Source: Ianthella basta
Lineage: Eukaryota > Porifera > Demospongiae > Verongiida > Ianthellidae
NCBI GenBank assembly: GCA_964019415.1
Contig: OZ025871.1
Location: 6,390,213 to 6,454,212 of the forward strand
Reading direction: 5' to 3'
Length of the DNA stretch: 64,000 nt
This document shows, piece after piece, positions 21,949 through 58,269 of the stretch. The notes under the pieces were generated by a model. The model ran no database searches. It was not told the DNA's origin and saw only the letters and a list, made by a program, of their open reading frames with translations. Numbering within the stretch: the first letter of the stretch is position 1; every line of letters starts with the position of its first letter. Position numbers and translations under genes: made by a program.

Positions 21949-22183
21949 GTGTACGTGATTCCTGAAAAGGTGAACAGTCTACCCCATCACTTGCTAGGCA
22001 GGAAATGTTGCAAGATATTTAAATTGGCTCTGAAACAGATTGCTGCACCAGTCGGCAAGTCCCTTCAGCAAGCTGTGGCAGCTGGTCTGTTCATCTGCCA
22101 AGTCCTTTCATCACTTCTATCAATAGCTGCTCACTCTTGTTCAGCTGAGAGCAAGAGAAGTCACAGTGCACCTTCATCAGCAG
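21949..22183 (+). CDS. Candidate exon upstream of the 2A-like exon
   Basis: The TTGTAG acceptor and GTACAG donor enclose 235 nt, phase 0 to 1. It encodes about 78 residues with basic/Cys content (LPHHLLGRKCCKIFKLALKQ) and a hydrophobic stretch AAGLFICQVLSSLLSIAAHS. No family is recognised. The phase at its end fits either 22,282 or 23,300. It has no in-frame ATG, so it must be internal if coding. Confidence 0.4.
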
Positions 22184-22281
22184 GTACAGTGAATGTTATG
22201 CCAGCAACTGGTCACCCTATATGCATTGCATAATTATGTGACACATATTACACTAGTGATGTCTGTTACTGTCAATTGTAG

Positions 22282-22391
22282 AATCGAGCTGCCGGCACTG
22301 GAAGAACTGCATTTCCAAGTACATGTTTGCTCTCACTCCTTTGAGTATAGTCATTACCTGCTTTTCAGTTAGGAAGAGGTCAGTTCTGATG
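22282..22391 (+). CDS. Candidate small exon with a membrane-like stretch
   Basis: The exon runs from a TTGTAG acceptor to a GTAAAT donor, phase 1 to 0. It encodes SSCRHWKNCISKYMFALTPL then SIVITCFSVRKRS, a short hydrophobic segment followed by basic residues. The in-frame ATG (22,323) could start translation directly ahead of the 2A-like exon, which begins in phase 0. It may be an alternative to the exon at 23,300, since both run phase 1 to 0. Confidence 0.35.
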
Positions 22392-22968
22392 GTAAATGCA
22401 CATCATGCTAGCTGTTGTCATTGTACGTTGTTGCCATGCATTATGTGATACACAAGGGCCCCGTCACAGGAATGGAGCGTCTGGAGCAATTTTTCATTTG
22501 AAGGCTGAGCCTGTGGGTACCTCCTACTGCCTGTACTGGGTTGGGAGACCACAGATGTGTTGAATAACATGTTAGCCGTTGGCATAAAAGATTTGGTTAG
22601 GATATAGAGATGTTTCAGGAATCCACAATGTTTGTGTATAGAGGTGTCACCGTGTCTATTATAATGTACTTCTTGGCAACCTAATATGTTTAGGAAGCCC
22701 ATTTAGTGATGAAATGCATGTACAATGCTCCCTTAATACACATTGTTCTCATTTCATTCCATTTTTCCATGTTCCAATATGATCTTGCCATAATTTAGAG
22801 GTTGGTGTTGGGTGATTTAAGATGATGTTAATGGATTAATTGCCTTGACGAATGTACCATGCTTGCTGCTCCATTGCTTGTTGAATGAGAATGGTCTGGT
22901 CTGATGAAGACTTTTGATTTAATTGCGCTTTGATATATGCCCATGGCCAAGTTTGCATCATAATGATA

Positions 22969-23157
22969 CAGTAGGACCCCTATAATGTGGACACTCTTCA
23001 GTACAAGAGAAGTGTTCTGATTATAGTGTGTCAACCCTGATTTTATGGGAAGCTTACATTAGTAAAATAGGATGAATTAATCATTCGGACAATTAACAGT
23101 GTCCACATTGGGGCGGTTTCCGCCTTTCAGGGGTGTCCACAAGGCTGGGTTCCACTG
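22969..23157. mobile_element. pogo/Tigger-like MITE with TA target site
   Basis: TA|CAGTAGGACCCC at the left and GGGTTCCACTG|TA at the right, with GTGGAC/GTCCAC pairs inside. The length of 189 bp, the CAGT ends and the TA duplication fit a non-autonomous Tc1/mariner (pogo/Tigger) element. No coding content. Confidence 0.7.
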
Positions 23158-23299
23158 TAACTATTTTAGTTGCCATTATCCTGGTAAGCTGAACATTGGA
23201 AGTTCAACGTACTTGCTGATGCATACATTATTATGTAGCTTCAATTTCATTGAGTTGAGTTTTGCTATACCATTCTAATACATTTTGCAACCATTTTAG

Positions 23300-23514
23300 G
23301 GGAATTCTATTTATTAATTGTGCCACGGATATGTAACTTCACTGCTAACAGATTTTGTTATTTCTACTTTCGTAGCTGCCGAATAGACCAGATCATTATT
23401 AATGTGTTACCTGGTGGGCTACCTCAACAAGTGCAAACAGCCAAGAGGGGTGCCAGAAGAAAGTGTGGTTGTTCATCAAAGTCATTCTCCATTCAGTGGA
23501 ACTATGAGATACCA
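23300..23514 (+). CDS. Candidate exon directly before the 2A-like exon
   Basis: The TTTTAG acceptor and GTAAGT donor bound a frame of about 71 codons, phase 1 to 0. Its second half is basic and Cys/Ser-rich (KRGARRKCGCSSKSFSIQW) after NVLPGGLPQQVQ. A shorter version could use an acceptor at about 23,374, phase 2. GGLP followed by a basic stretch is vaguely like a segment near 6,190. No family is recognised. Confidence 0.4.
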
Positions 23515-23617
23515 GTAAGTACCATGACACTCCAGCTGCATACTACTGCAGCTAGCACAGTGTCATGTTTGTTCGTAGTCTTTTCCATCTCTCCTTGTTA
23601 CAATGCTCTCCTAACAG

Positions 23618-49997
<26,380 letters not shown>

Positions 49998-50337
49998 TTA
50001 TTATACGACGTGGTGACAATCGTGTCCATGTTGTGTGAGTTCAAGTTCCCTGTATAATTACAATGTGTCTACGTATTCCTCATTACGATTAGTGTATAAC
50101 ATAGTACAGTTGGTTAATATGCTGTAAAAATGACATTAGTAAGACTGAAGAAATGATGATCACCTTATGTGTGACAGTTATTGAAATTATTAGTACAGTC
50201 ATGTGTAGCTACGTATATAGAGATTTCCAGTTTGATGTGTAGACTGTCAGTGAAATGTTCTAGGGATAAGTTCGCATCCATCCGTGATGCTGATTGCATT
50301 TCTGATGTGCCTTCTCACTGGTTAGACTGTTAATTGT

Positions 50338-51195
50338 TTTCGCATGTGAGTTATGGCTATGTAAACAATGCGGTTCCTGCGTGCGGCCGATTTTGACCTT
50401 CGTAATTTCGCTTATATCTCCTACAAGCGCAGCTAGATCAGAGCAGGACAAGCACTACGGAAGAGACAAAGAACCCCTTTGTAACTCTGTGCATGACTTT
50501 TGTTAATAGAGCTCTATTACAGTGAGTTATAACGACAATAGTGAAGGCACCAAAATGGAGGTAAATGCCGTTGCCACAATGAAGGGAAAGTCTCCGACCA
50601 AAAATAATGGTATCATTCAATGCGCATTTGTGCTATCTAACTTTTCCATGTGGGCAAAGTTGTTAAACCATTCCGCTGTGAAGCTATGATGAGAAAACTG
50701 CATCTAGTCGATGGTTAGAAATGTTTAGGGTCACGTAACTCTAGATAGGAACCTTGCGCAGCTTTTGCCCACATGGAGAAGCTAGAGAATTCAGTTGACT
50801 AACCATTTCAATCTTCGTCCCATGAAAAAACCTTCTCGACGACTGTGGCACAGCCGTTTAGTGGAAGCAATGGTGAAATAGCCGCTTTGGTAGGCGTATC
50901 GCGTGACACTATCGTGACTTCCTGCTGAAACGTCATTTTTCGTTCGAACAAGCCCTCGAAAAGGACTGCGTAACTTTCCTCACGCCGTGCACGGACGTCT
51001 TGCTGCAACGAAAAACGCTTTTATTCGTAACTGCTTCAGACAGGCAGGACGAATTCTGCATTTCTGTTCAATCCAGCTCTCAAATCACGCGCACATCACG
51101 CACAGTCACATGCGTAGCCATGGTAACATAGAAGAATGTGATTAACCACATGGTTCACCCTATGTAAACAGTGTTTGCCATAACCCACATGCGTT
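50338..51195. mobile_element. TIR DNA element (MITE-like)
   Basis: CGCATGTGAGTTATGGC at the left (50,341) is mirrored by GCCATAACCCACATGCG at the right (51,179-51,195). A second, inner inverted pair is TTTTCCATGTGGGCAAA (50,641) and TTTGCCCACATGGAG (50,766). Frames inside (for example the minus strand 50,808-51,008) lack recognisable domains. GC-richer than its surroundings. Confidence 0.6.
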
Positions 51196-51199
51196 GATT

Positions 51200-51700
51200 C
51201 CTTCACTTGAGTGGATATATGATGTAAGCTGTGTTCCAGGCATGCCTGGTAATAGAACTGTTGTATTTGTTCTCTGTTTGGCCATGTTGTTTCATGTTTT
51301 TTTAGATTGTGTTTGTCATTAAGTACTATTTATTTGAGCAGTTGCAAGACTAAACGTAAACATTGCTAAAACCAGTTATGGATCAACAAGTGAATTGTGT
51401 TTGTCATTGATAGAGTAATAGTCGGCTGTTATTATTCATATGTGCCAGTGCCAGTGCAAAGTGCAGTGATTCTTGCTGTAGTGTTTCACATAGTGGAGAC
51501 TGAGGATGCAATGAAGCTAAATTATACTTTATTTAAATAATGAATTCTAGGATGCAAGTCTTTGAGCTTACCTAATACATTGGCCTACAGCAACATGATT
51601 GGAGAGAAATGTATACACCATAAGAATTACCGAACAGACAGTTGTTTTCTATGATACTTGAATTACATGCTTGATGGCTGAAGTAAGTAAAGTAATGGAA
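51200..51700. other. No gene recognised
   Basis: AT-rich spacer between the elements. Nothing supportable was seen. Confidence 0.5.
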
Positions 51701-51714
51701 GGATGAGTCTAGAT

Positions 51715-51800
51715 GGCCGGGGCAATGCATAGTCTTGTCCCCAGACCCTTCCGAAGCGCGCACGAGGGCAGGAAGGGTCTGGTGAAAATAGACAGGTTCT
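51715..51800. mobile_element. Small inverted unit, CCAGACCCTTCC family
   Basis: CCCCAGACCCTTCCGAAGCG and GGAAGGGTCTGGTGAAAA form a short hairpin. The same unit occurs at 54,445-54,482 (CCAGACCCTTCCTCC/GGGAAGGGTCTGGGAACG). Confidence 0.6.
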
Positions 51801-52095
51801 CGTGACCGCTGCCAGAATGTGGGCAGCGCCAATCAGATAACATGGAAAGATAATTATACAATACATAGGCACACATGCGCACTGCCTGGAATAATGTAAT
51901 ACAAATAAATGGTGTGAATAACCTATTAGTAACGTGAATGGAGTTGTAATGGAATAGTCTCGTCCCCAGCCCACTTCCGGCCGCCATTTTGCAATGGCCC
52001 GAAAAGGTGGTCTGGCGACTATGGTTGACTTTCTTGGGCCTGGAAGCCAGTTCTCATTACGTAACACTGGTGGGAACAGCGAGGTGTTAAATTTG

Positions 52096-52290
52096 TACGG
52101 GCAAGATGGAAGTGCCACGCTGTGCTGTGTGTTCCTGCAGCATGGCAAATCCTTCTTTTTGCAGGCGAATAGAGAGTAGCCCTTAGGTTCTCGCCTTGCC
52201 AAGTGTATGATCGGGCTTCGAATTGCAGAAACTGAAAGTAGTAACCAGTACGTGTGTCGAACGTGCTTTTCCAAGCTAGAGAAAGGCAGC
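52096..52290 (+). pseudogene. Zinc-finger fragment (C-x2-C...C-x2-C) in the long-TIR element
   Basis: One frame reads RCAVCSCSMANPSFCRRIES. After a frame change, GSRLAKCMIGLRIAETESSN then QYVCRTCFSKLEKGSK. Together they give a C-x2-C ... C-x2-C finger of the kind also seen at 53,810 (CCLC...LCKAC). The +1/-1 shift and stop show decay. Its right end overlaps the helicase frame on the other strand. Confidence 0.5.
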
Positions 52291-52514
52291 AAGGCGGAGG
52301 GAAGAGTGGCGAAGCAGAGAGACTTGCCCGCCCCTGTTGGGAGGAAAACGAAGACGTCGCGTCCCTTTAAGAAGTCCAAAATCGCCTCTTCCTGATCTGT
52401 GGGCTTCTCGTAGCCGGGTATTACGTATGCTTCCAGAATAACACTGTTCACTGCGGCCGAAGGTAGCCTTGCGCCCAATCCTGGGAAGCTCACTTCTCCC
52501 ATCGAAGCTGCCAT
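52230..52514 (-). pseudogene. RecQ-like helicase N-terminal fragment
   Basis: The minus strand starts MAASMGEVSFPGLGARLPSA and reads KPTDQEEAILDFLKGRDVFV then FLPTGAGKSLCFATLPSALL. The Q-motif glutamine and the motif I LPTG-x-GKS-LC-F are diagnostic of RecQ-family helicases. The frame then loses helicase character toward 52,230 and runs on as an artefact. No motif II (DExH) is present, so it is truncated. Confidence 0.75.
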
Positions 52515-52774
52515 CTCACTGCTAGCATAGATCTATGCTGCTAGGTAGGTGTGAACGCCAGAGGTGTGAATGTTATGCATAACATGCTACTAATGAGCTG
52601 TTGTGTAATCTGATTGGCCAGCACACATTCCTGCTGGGAATGGACTTCCGGGCCCAAGAAAGTCGACCATAGTCGCCAGACCACCTTTTCGGGCCATTGC
52701 AAAATGGCGGCCGAAAGTGGGCTGGGGACGAGACTAGTAATGGAACGCAAAACAGTTGTTAGTTAGTTAGCTGA

Positions 52775-53254
52775 TCACGCATGGCTGGGGACTCGACCCT
52801 CCCCAGCTGCAAGTTCGATGTCGGATTCCATTGTTGGCCTGCTTGGTCGGTGCCTGGCGGAACGCGCACCGCGAAAACATTGGATCGCTGAACGAATCAG
52901 CGAGAAGTTCAGCCTGCATCGCAGCCATCCCAAGGTCCTGGAGTAGGGCTGCCCCCTCTTTTCTGCCAGGAGGGATGCCATTCTCTTGTAGGTGATGGTT
53001 GCGGCTGGGCCCATGCCACCTGTAGCAGAGAGGACCAGTGGGGTGAAGGACCCGTGCTCCACTTCGATGATCCTTTGCTCGTTGCCCGTCTCTTCTCTCT
53101 CATTACACCTGTACGTGGCTGTCAGGGAGGACTTGCAGGAGCTTTGTGCGTGTGGGTTGAACACCCTTACGTCAAAAAATGCACACTGCTGCTTGTCTCC
53201 CCAGAAGTATTGGGCACTGATGTCTGCACGAGCATCGTCTTCGGTGGTTGTCAA
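52775..53254 (-). pseudogene. Retroelement C-terminal nuclease-like fragment
   Basis: The minus-strand 159-residue frame reads TTTEDDARADISAQYFWGDK, QQCAFFDVRVFNPHAQSS and HGSFTPLVLSATGGMGPAAT, then YKRMASLLAEKRGQPYS and LRCRLNFSLIRSAIQCFRGA. An Asp-Ile, then FFDVRVFNP arrangement, fits a PD-(D/E)XK-like nuclease, and this whole block is familiar as the C-terminal end of dispersed retroelement proteins in sponges and corals. It is open but lacks the RT part. Naming of the element family is uncertain. Confidence 0.6.
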
Positions 53255-53274
53255 TCAGATCGCTAGTAGCGGAA

Positions 53275-53585
53275 TATTGCGCAATTTACCGCCTCGCAAA
53301 CGAGTTATATTCGCGAGTACGTATGTAAGCAGATTCGCAGTTGAAGAAGTGAGCACAGCCATCTCCAGAGCAGCTAAAGAGCTTGGATTTAGACAGTTGA
53401 AGGACAAGCAGTACCAAACAGTGTCAGAGTTCGCTTGCGGCAAAGACGTCTTCTTAACTCTGCCAACAGGCGGTGGAAAATCGCTCTGCTATGCTCTCCT
53501 GCCCGCCATTTACGATGTTCTACGCCAGCGCGCCAGCCCTACCTCGATTGTCAACGTTGTGAGTCCTCTGCTTCGCACAGAATAG
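53275..53585 (+). pseudogene. Second RecQ-like helicase fragment
   Basis: The frame reads ELGFRQLKDKQYQTVSEFAC, GKDVFLTLPTGGGKSLCYAL, LPAIYDVLRQRASPTSIVNV and VSPLL, the Q motif, motif I and motif Ia order of RecQ helicases. It ends at TAG (53,583-53,585), followed within about 40 bp by a GTCTGG-family MITE. It is related to, but not identical with, the fragment at 52,230-52,514, and lies on the opposite strand. Confidence 0.7.
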
Positions 53586-53614
53586 CAACTCGCGATCGAA
53601 AGCATCAGAGAAGC

Positions 53615-53692
53615 TGTAGTCTGGCTTGCTAGACCGTCCCGTAAGCGCCCGGTAGGCGCGGAAGGGAAGGGGACGGTCTAGCGGCAGTATCG
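53615..53692. mobile_element. MITE of the AGTCTGGC family
   Basis: TAGTCTGGCTTGCTAGACCG and GGACGGTCTAGCGGCAG form inverted ends around a GC-rich loop. It directly follows the broken helicase frame. It is related to 16,920-17,000 and 54,310-54,355. Confidence 0.7.
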
Positions 53693-53782
53693 ATTAAATA
53701 ACACCTTTTCGACCAATCAGATCCGTTTCCCCGGATTCCCGGGTAATGGTATTCATTGACGATTGAAGAAGAGCGAGCAAGC

Positions 53783-54040
53783 ATGTGTGATATGAGTTCA
53801 GAGGCGGATCGTTGCTGCTGTCTTTGTGTTGGCTCCGTAGAACAACTGTACTACTTGGTTAAGCGAGGCATGCTAACAGCAACTGGTGAGGCTCTCTCGC
53901 AGCTCGTAGCATTTAACTGCAGCACCGAAGTCAGAGACAATGGAGTTCTGTGCCTCTGCAAGGCTTGTTACAATGTGGTAATGCGGCTAAAGAGTACACT
54001 ACCAACACGGAAGGCAGTGACGAACATTCCTCCATTGTAG
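53783..54040 (+). CDS. Zinc-finger ORF (Cys-rich, element-associated)
   Basis: An ATG at 53,783 opens a frame of about 86 residues: MCDMSSEADRCCCLCVGSVE, then QLYYLVKRGMLTATGEALSQ and NGVLCLCKACYNVVMRLKST. The paired C-x2-C sites at about residues 13-16 and 65-68 resemble the fragment at 52,096-52,290 and would bind one zinc. It probably is the N-terminal DNA-binding exon of a transposon protein; the rest is missing. It stops with TAG at 54,038-54,040. Confidence 0.5.
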   Translation: MCDMSSEADRCCCLCVGSVEQLYYLVKRGMLTATGEALSQLVAFNCSTEVRDNGVLCLCKACYNVVMRLKSTLPTRKAVTNIPPL

Positions 54041-54299
54041 TCGCAACAATGCGGCAAGCACTAAAATATGATGGACTTGATGTCCAGTGACTCGGCAGTA
54101 GGCTTATGAACGTATTCTTATGGCTGATGACGCTCTTCAAGGCTTCCTTCTGATGTTTTGTTAGGACCAACATTGACTTGCGCAGTGCACTCAAAGCGAA
54201 TGATACATACAGCCCCTTTGAACGACTCCTCCATGATAAGCCGGTACTAGACAGGTGCGAGGTAATAATTGGCACGATAATGCAAAGGTGTTATTCAAT

Positions 54300-54500
54300 C
54301 TATACTGCCTCTGGACCGTCCCTTCCCTTCCACGCTTACGGGACGGTCTAGCGGACGAGACTAGAGAAGCCGTAACTAATCACACACAGCATTATGTCAT
54401 CATCCATAATTACATTCCATTGTGCCCAAACTTCCTGCCCACTTTCACCAGACCCTTCCTCCCCCACGGGAAGGGTCTGGGAACGAGACTAGACAATGCA
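54300..54500. mobile_element. Two small GGACGGTCT/AGACCCTTCC MITEs
   Basis: 54,313-54,363 (GGACCGTCCCTTCCC / GGGACGGTCTAGCGG) and 54,447-54,492 (CCAGACCCTTCC / GGAAGGGTCTGGGAACGAGA) are inverted units like those elsewhere in the window. Both end near CGAGACTAGA. Confidence 0.7.
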
Positions 54501-55555
54501 GTGGTAAGTAGTCTAGCTGTTTAACTGTGTGAAAGTAGTTGTTCATGGTGTTTCCAGTTGACTCTGTGAGATGGAGTATTCCAGGCTGTCTGCACAGCGC
54601 AAGGTGCCAGAGATGTGATCCTCCCAGTGACAGCCATGCCTGACGGCACAAGCAGACCAACAATATAAATGTGAAGAGAAATGGACTAAAATTATGTTAT
54701 GGAATGCTATTGTCCACATGTCAAAAGCATCATTCAAGCAAACATGCATTTTATATCCTTTCTGTAGATAGCAGTTGGTGACAGCTTTCATTGCCCCTGA
54801 ATACAGACTAGTGCAACAGCAAGGCTTGAAGCCAACTACAAGTTTTGGGTCACAAAGAGTGAGCAAAAATTATGCAGAAAGAAAAGACCACCCTGAAACC
54901 TTTGTGAAGATGAAATGCTTTAGCGATTTCATCACAATTGGCTGAAACTGATGGATCTTTAAAGTCTTTCAGCTGAGTAGTATATAGCATCAGTAAAAGC
55001 AATAGGCATGAAACCATTCCTCGGAAGTGAAGTAAATTAACATGAAGGAAATGTATGTACTATGCTATGAGTGCTTGATTATTGTCTGAACCTAGTGAGT
55101 CAACACGAAGTTGCTACAGAAAAGATCAGGAGCTCTTGGTTTGTTTCAGGGGAACCGAAACTTGATCAGTTTCCATTGAGGTGGGAACAGAATCACGATT
55201 ACCTAGTGACCGTACAGTGTAGTGCTGGCAGCTGTTTTGTACAGTAACTGTTGCTTTAAACTTAGACCAACACAGGTATAACCAGGTCTGACTCTCCCTG
55301 TTTCTCTAACAAGATTACACCCATATACAGGACAATCTGCTTTCCCTCAGACAAAAGACAGCGCCTGTCTTAACTTCCAATGATGCAACTGGTAGTGAAG
55401 ACTCCGTTTTGTCATCAAAAAGCGGCTTTCAGTGTATCATCATGCACCTGTATGTGTCACGGGATACACTAGACTCTTCATTCAATTGGTAACTATACAG
55501 CCTTTCCTCATCAACACTTTGCTCGATGCAGCTTGGTAGCATGTATGTATGTGGG
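54500..55555. other. No gene recognised
   Basis: Mixed non-coding sequence. Open frames are short and show no domain. Confidence 0.5.
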
Positions 55556-55835
55556 AAGATGAATAGCTGGCATGTCCATGCAATAGTATAATTATAGTCT
55601 CGCATGGCATCCTGTTGTGAAGCAGGTGGATCAATAGGGGGTGATAGCAAGACTATTGCCAAATAAGGAGGCGCGGCAAAATGTTGCCGGATGTAGGGAT
55701 GGTGAAAATGTATTCAAAGTCAGCAAATGTGTTGACATCTTCTAGAGGTATTTCTGCCAGTTGATTTCGCCATGGCATGCAGATTTGACCTACACCATCC
55801 CTACATCTGTCCTTGTTTTTGTGGAAGGCATTTTT
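55556..55835. mobile_element. Third copy of the dispersed GATGAATAGCTGG repeat
   Basis: GATGAATAGCTGGCATGTCC, GGCAAAATGTTGCCGGATGT and GGGATGGTGAAAATGTATTC match 29,230-29,340, and the tail ATCTGTCCTTGTTTTTGTGG matches 29,438-29,455. It is a moderately diverged interspersed element of unknown class. Confidence 0.65.
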
Positions 55836-56740
55836 ACATCCCTTAGACTATGTGCAGGAAGCACTTTGCATATTCAATGTTAGTATAGAATGACATGCAG
55901 GAGTAAAATTGGATGACAGATTAAATTTAATAATTGCTATATACTTATTTGGCTATTGGCAAAGGTAGCCATAGGTATATAACTAGTAAAGAAGGTAGCT
56001 CAGTCGAGTTGAAACTGCATGTATTATATATTTTTGATGCATGTATTAGGATTCAGCAGCAACAGTTGGGTTGGCAACTTCTATTATAGTCCATTAGATA
56101 ACAGAATCTTCAAGAAGGTAGCTGAAGTAGGTTGTGGAAGAAAGAAAGTCAGAAAGGTGAAGCGGACCACATGGTTGAGCAAGGAGGTTAAAGTGGCAGA
56201 AAAAAATAAGAAATAGGCATAAGAGGTGGCTACATACAAGTTAAGATTGTGAAAGCTAAGGAAGGTTACCTGAAGGCCAAAAGGGCGGCATGTCATGCAG
56301 TGAGGAATGCAAAAGTGAGGAATGGAAGAAAATTGGTGAGGCACTGCAGGGAGATTTCCAACACAATCAGAGGAGGTTTTGGGTAAAGATAGGAGCTAGG
56401 ACAAAGGGTAGCAGTGAAATGTGAAAAGTGTGTGACGAAAGTGGACAGGTGCTGTGTGAGGAGGTAGAGGTTAATAAAAGGTGGAAAGAGTACTTTGCAT
56501 CACTGCTGCAGAGTGAAGGAGTCCAACAAAATGAACACAGAGATGCAAGTGGAGAAGAGTAACAAGTAGAGGGGAGTAGACGAGAGGATAAGTTTGGAAG
56601 AAGTGTACACAAGCATCTGGAAATGAAGAATAGGAAAGCACCAGGTGTATGTGGGGTCACTGGAGAAATGCTGAAGGTAGGTGGAGGGGTAGTAGTAGAG
56701 TGGCTGCACAAGATCATGGACCTGGCATGGAGGGGCGGAA

Positions 56741-57427
56741 GTGTTCCAGTGGACTAGCAGAAGGGCTCTGATTGTCCCAATCCACAAGAAAGGAAGCAGA
56801 ACTCAATGTGAAATTTACCATGGTATCAGTTTGCTGAGCATACCTGGCAAGGTGTATGCCAGTGTGTTGGAGAGGAGGATGAGGACAATCACTAAAGGAA
56901 AAGTGTTGGAAGAGCAGGGAGCTTTCCGGAGGGGAAGGAGCTGTGTAGACCAGTTGTTTACTCAGCAGTTAGGAGAAAAGATCAAGATCATTGAAAAGAA
57001 CAAGAGAATGCTGATGGTTTGCGTGGACTTAGCAAAAGCATACGACAGGGTAGAGAGAGAGTTATTGTGGAGAGTGCTGAGAGCATATGGAGTGAATGGT
57101 GAGCTGATAAGAGCAGTGAGGTCACTATATGATGATGGTAAGGCGTGTGTCAGGGTTCAGGGTCAGAAATTGGACTGGTTTAGAGTGGGGCAAGGAGTGA
57201 GGCAGGGATGCACTATGTCACCATGGCTATTTAACATCTTTATGGACAAGATAGTGAGAGAGGCAAAGCAGAAGTTTGAAGGAGGGTTTGAAATGGAAAC
57301 AGGCAAGATACAGCTCCTTTTGTTTGCCGATGACCTAATGTTAATGGCAGAAAGAGATGAGGGTGCAGAAAGAAATCTGAAAGAACTGGATGAAGTGATG
57401 AGGAAATGGAGAATGACAAGCAATTAA
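56741..57427 (+). pseudogene. Reverse-transcriptase domain of the LINE
   Basis: Motifs in order: LIVPIHKKGSRTQCEIYHGI (RT motif 1-2 region), VLEEQGAFRRGRSCVDQLF, MLMVCVDLAKAYDRVERELL (motif A, catalytic D), GVRQGCTMSPWLFNIFMDKI (motif B) and LLLFADDLMLMAERDEG (motif C, FADD). The RT core is open without stops over about 225 residues. The reading frame continues only after a shift at about 57,420. This is the usual order for LINE RTs. Confidence 0.88.
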
Positions 57428-57954
57428 TGGTACTGGTGGTGAAGAGAGGAGGAGGCACATGCAACATTACAGTGAATGGGATGGAGATAGAAAATATGAA
57501 GACAATGAAGTACCTGCCAGCCATCCTGAATAAGGAGGGATCATGTGAAGCAGAGGTAGACCAAAGAATAGGTGCAGCATCCAAAGTAATTGGAGCCATG
57601 AGAAAAGAGGTAATTGATCGAAGAGAACTGAGCAAAGCACTTAGAGTGATGCCAACTCTGTTGTATGCATGTGAGATCTGGACCCTGCTAGAGAGACACA
57701 AGAGCAGAATGCAAGCCCTTGAAATGAGATGTCCGAGGAGAGTGGAAGGAGTTACTATCTTGGACAAAGTGAGGAATGTGGACATTAGATCAAGATTGGG
57801 ACAGGTGGCATTGGTATTGAGAGTAGAGAAGAAGAAGACAGAGTGGTTAAGTAACATGGAAGAGATGGCAGAAGATAGGATGGTAAAGAAGGTGTTTTTT
57901 GGAGAATGTGCCAGGAAAGCGACCGAGGGGAAGACCAGGGATAAGATGGGCTGA
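57406..57954 (+). pseudogene. C-terminal ORF part of the LINE
   Basis: It continues with VVKRGGGTCNITVNGMEIEN, KYLPAILNKEGSCEAEVDQR and AASKVIGAMRKEVI, then a region such as TLLYACEIWTLLERHKSRMQ and ALEMRCPRRVEG (the conserved L-x-Y-G/A-C-E-x-W block after the RT of many LINEs). It is in a different frame from the RT, so a frameshift separates them. It ends at TGA. Confidence 0.75.
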
Positions 57955-58269
57955 TGATCTGAAAGTAAAATGGAACAGTTAATTATTAAACTGTCTAGTA
58001 CAGAATGATGTGAACTAGCTATGTTGTGCTTAGAACTGTTAGACAATACTTCCAGCAACCTCTAGCATTGGAGATAAAGCTGTGTACAATAAATTGATCG
58101 ATTGATTGATTGAAATATTCAAGAATATTGAAGAATTTGTGATATTTTCATATGCTATGCTATAACAGTAGTTGTGAGCAGTATTCTGTATTTTTATATG
58201 TGTAAGAAATAGGATGAAAGGGATTCTAAGGAGTGTGAATAGTTTTAATGTAGACGCTCAACAGTTATA

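Larger units (their letters stand above)
51955..52736. mobile_element. Long-TIR DNA transposon with 9-bp target duplication, carrying RecQ and zinc-finger fragments
   Basis: The left end TAGTCTCGTCCCCAGCCCAC... and the right end (its complement, ...GTGGGCTGGGGACGAGACTA) match over about 95 bp. GTAATGGAA flanks both sides (51,946-51,954 and 52,737-52,745) as a 9-bp target-site duplication. Nine-bp duplications and long ends are usual for Mutator-like (MULE) elements. The element is 782 bp and non-autonomous. It carries the start of a RecQ-like helicase on the minus strand and a zinc-finger fragment on the plus strand, converging in the middle. Confidence 0.85.
56090..58115 (+). mobile_element. 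5'-truncated non-LTR retrotransposon
   Basis: From about 56,100 degraded frames precede a nearly intact RT at 56,741-57,427. After the RT core, a frame at 57,406-57,954 holds the C-terminal part. The 3' end is AATAAATTGATCGATTGATTG at about 58,088, a short tandem tail typical of RTE/CR1-like LINEs. Frame breaks in the N-terminal part and the missing endonuclease show it is inactive. The clade call is inference. Confidence 0.8.

Noticed and set aside
57240..58058. 272-residue minus-strand frame opposite the LINE
   Set aside because: Shadow frame of the reverse-transcriptase ORF, low complexity Leu/Ser/Ile with no motif.
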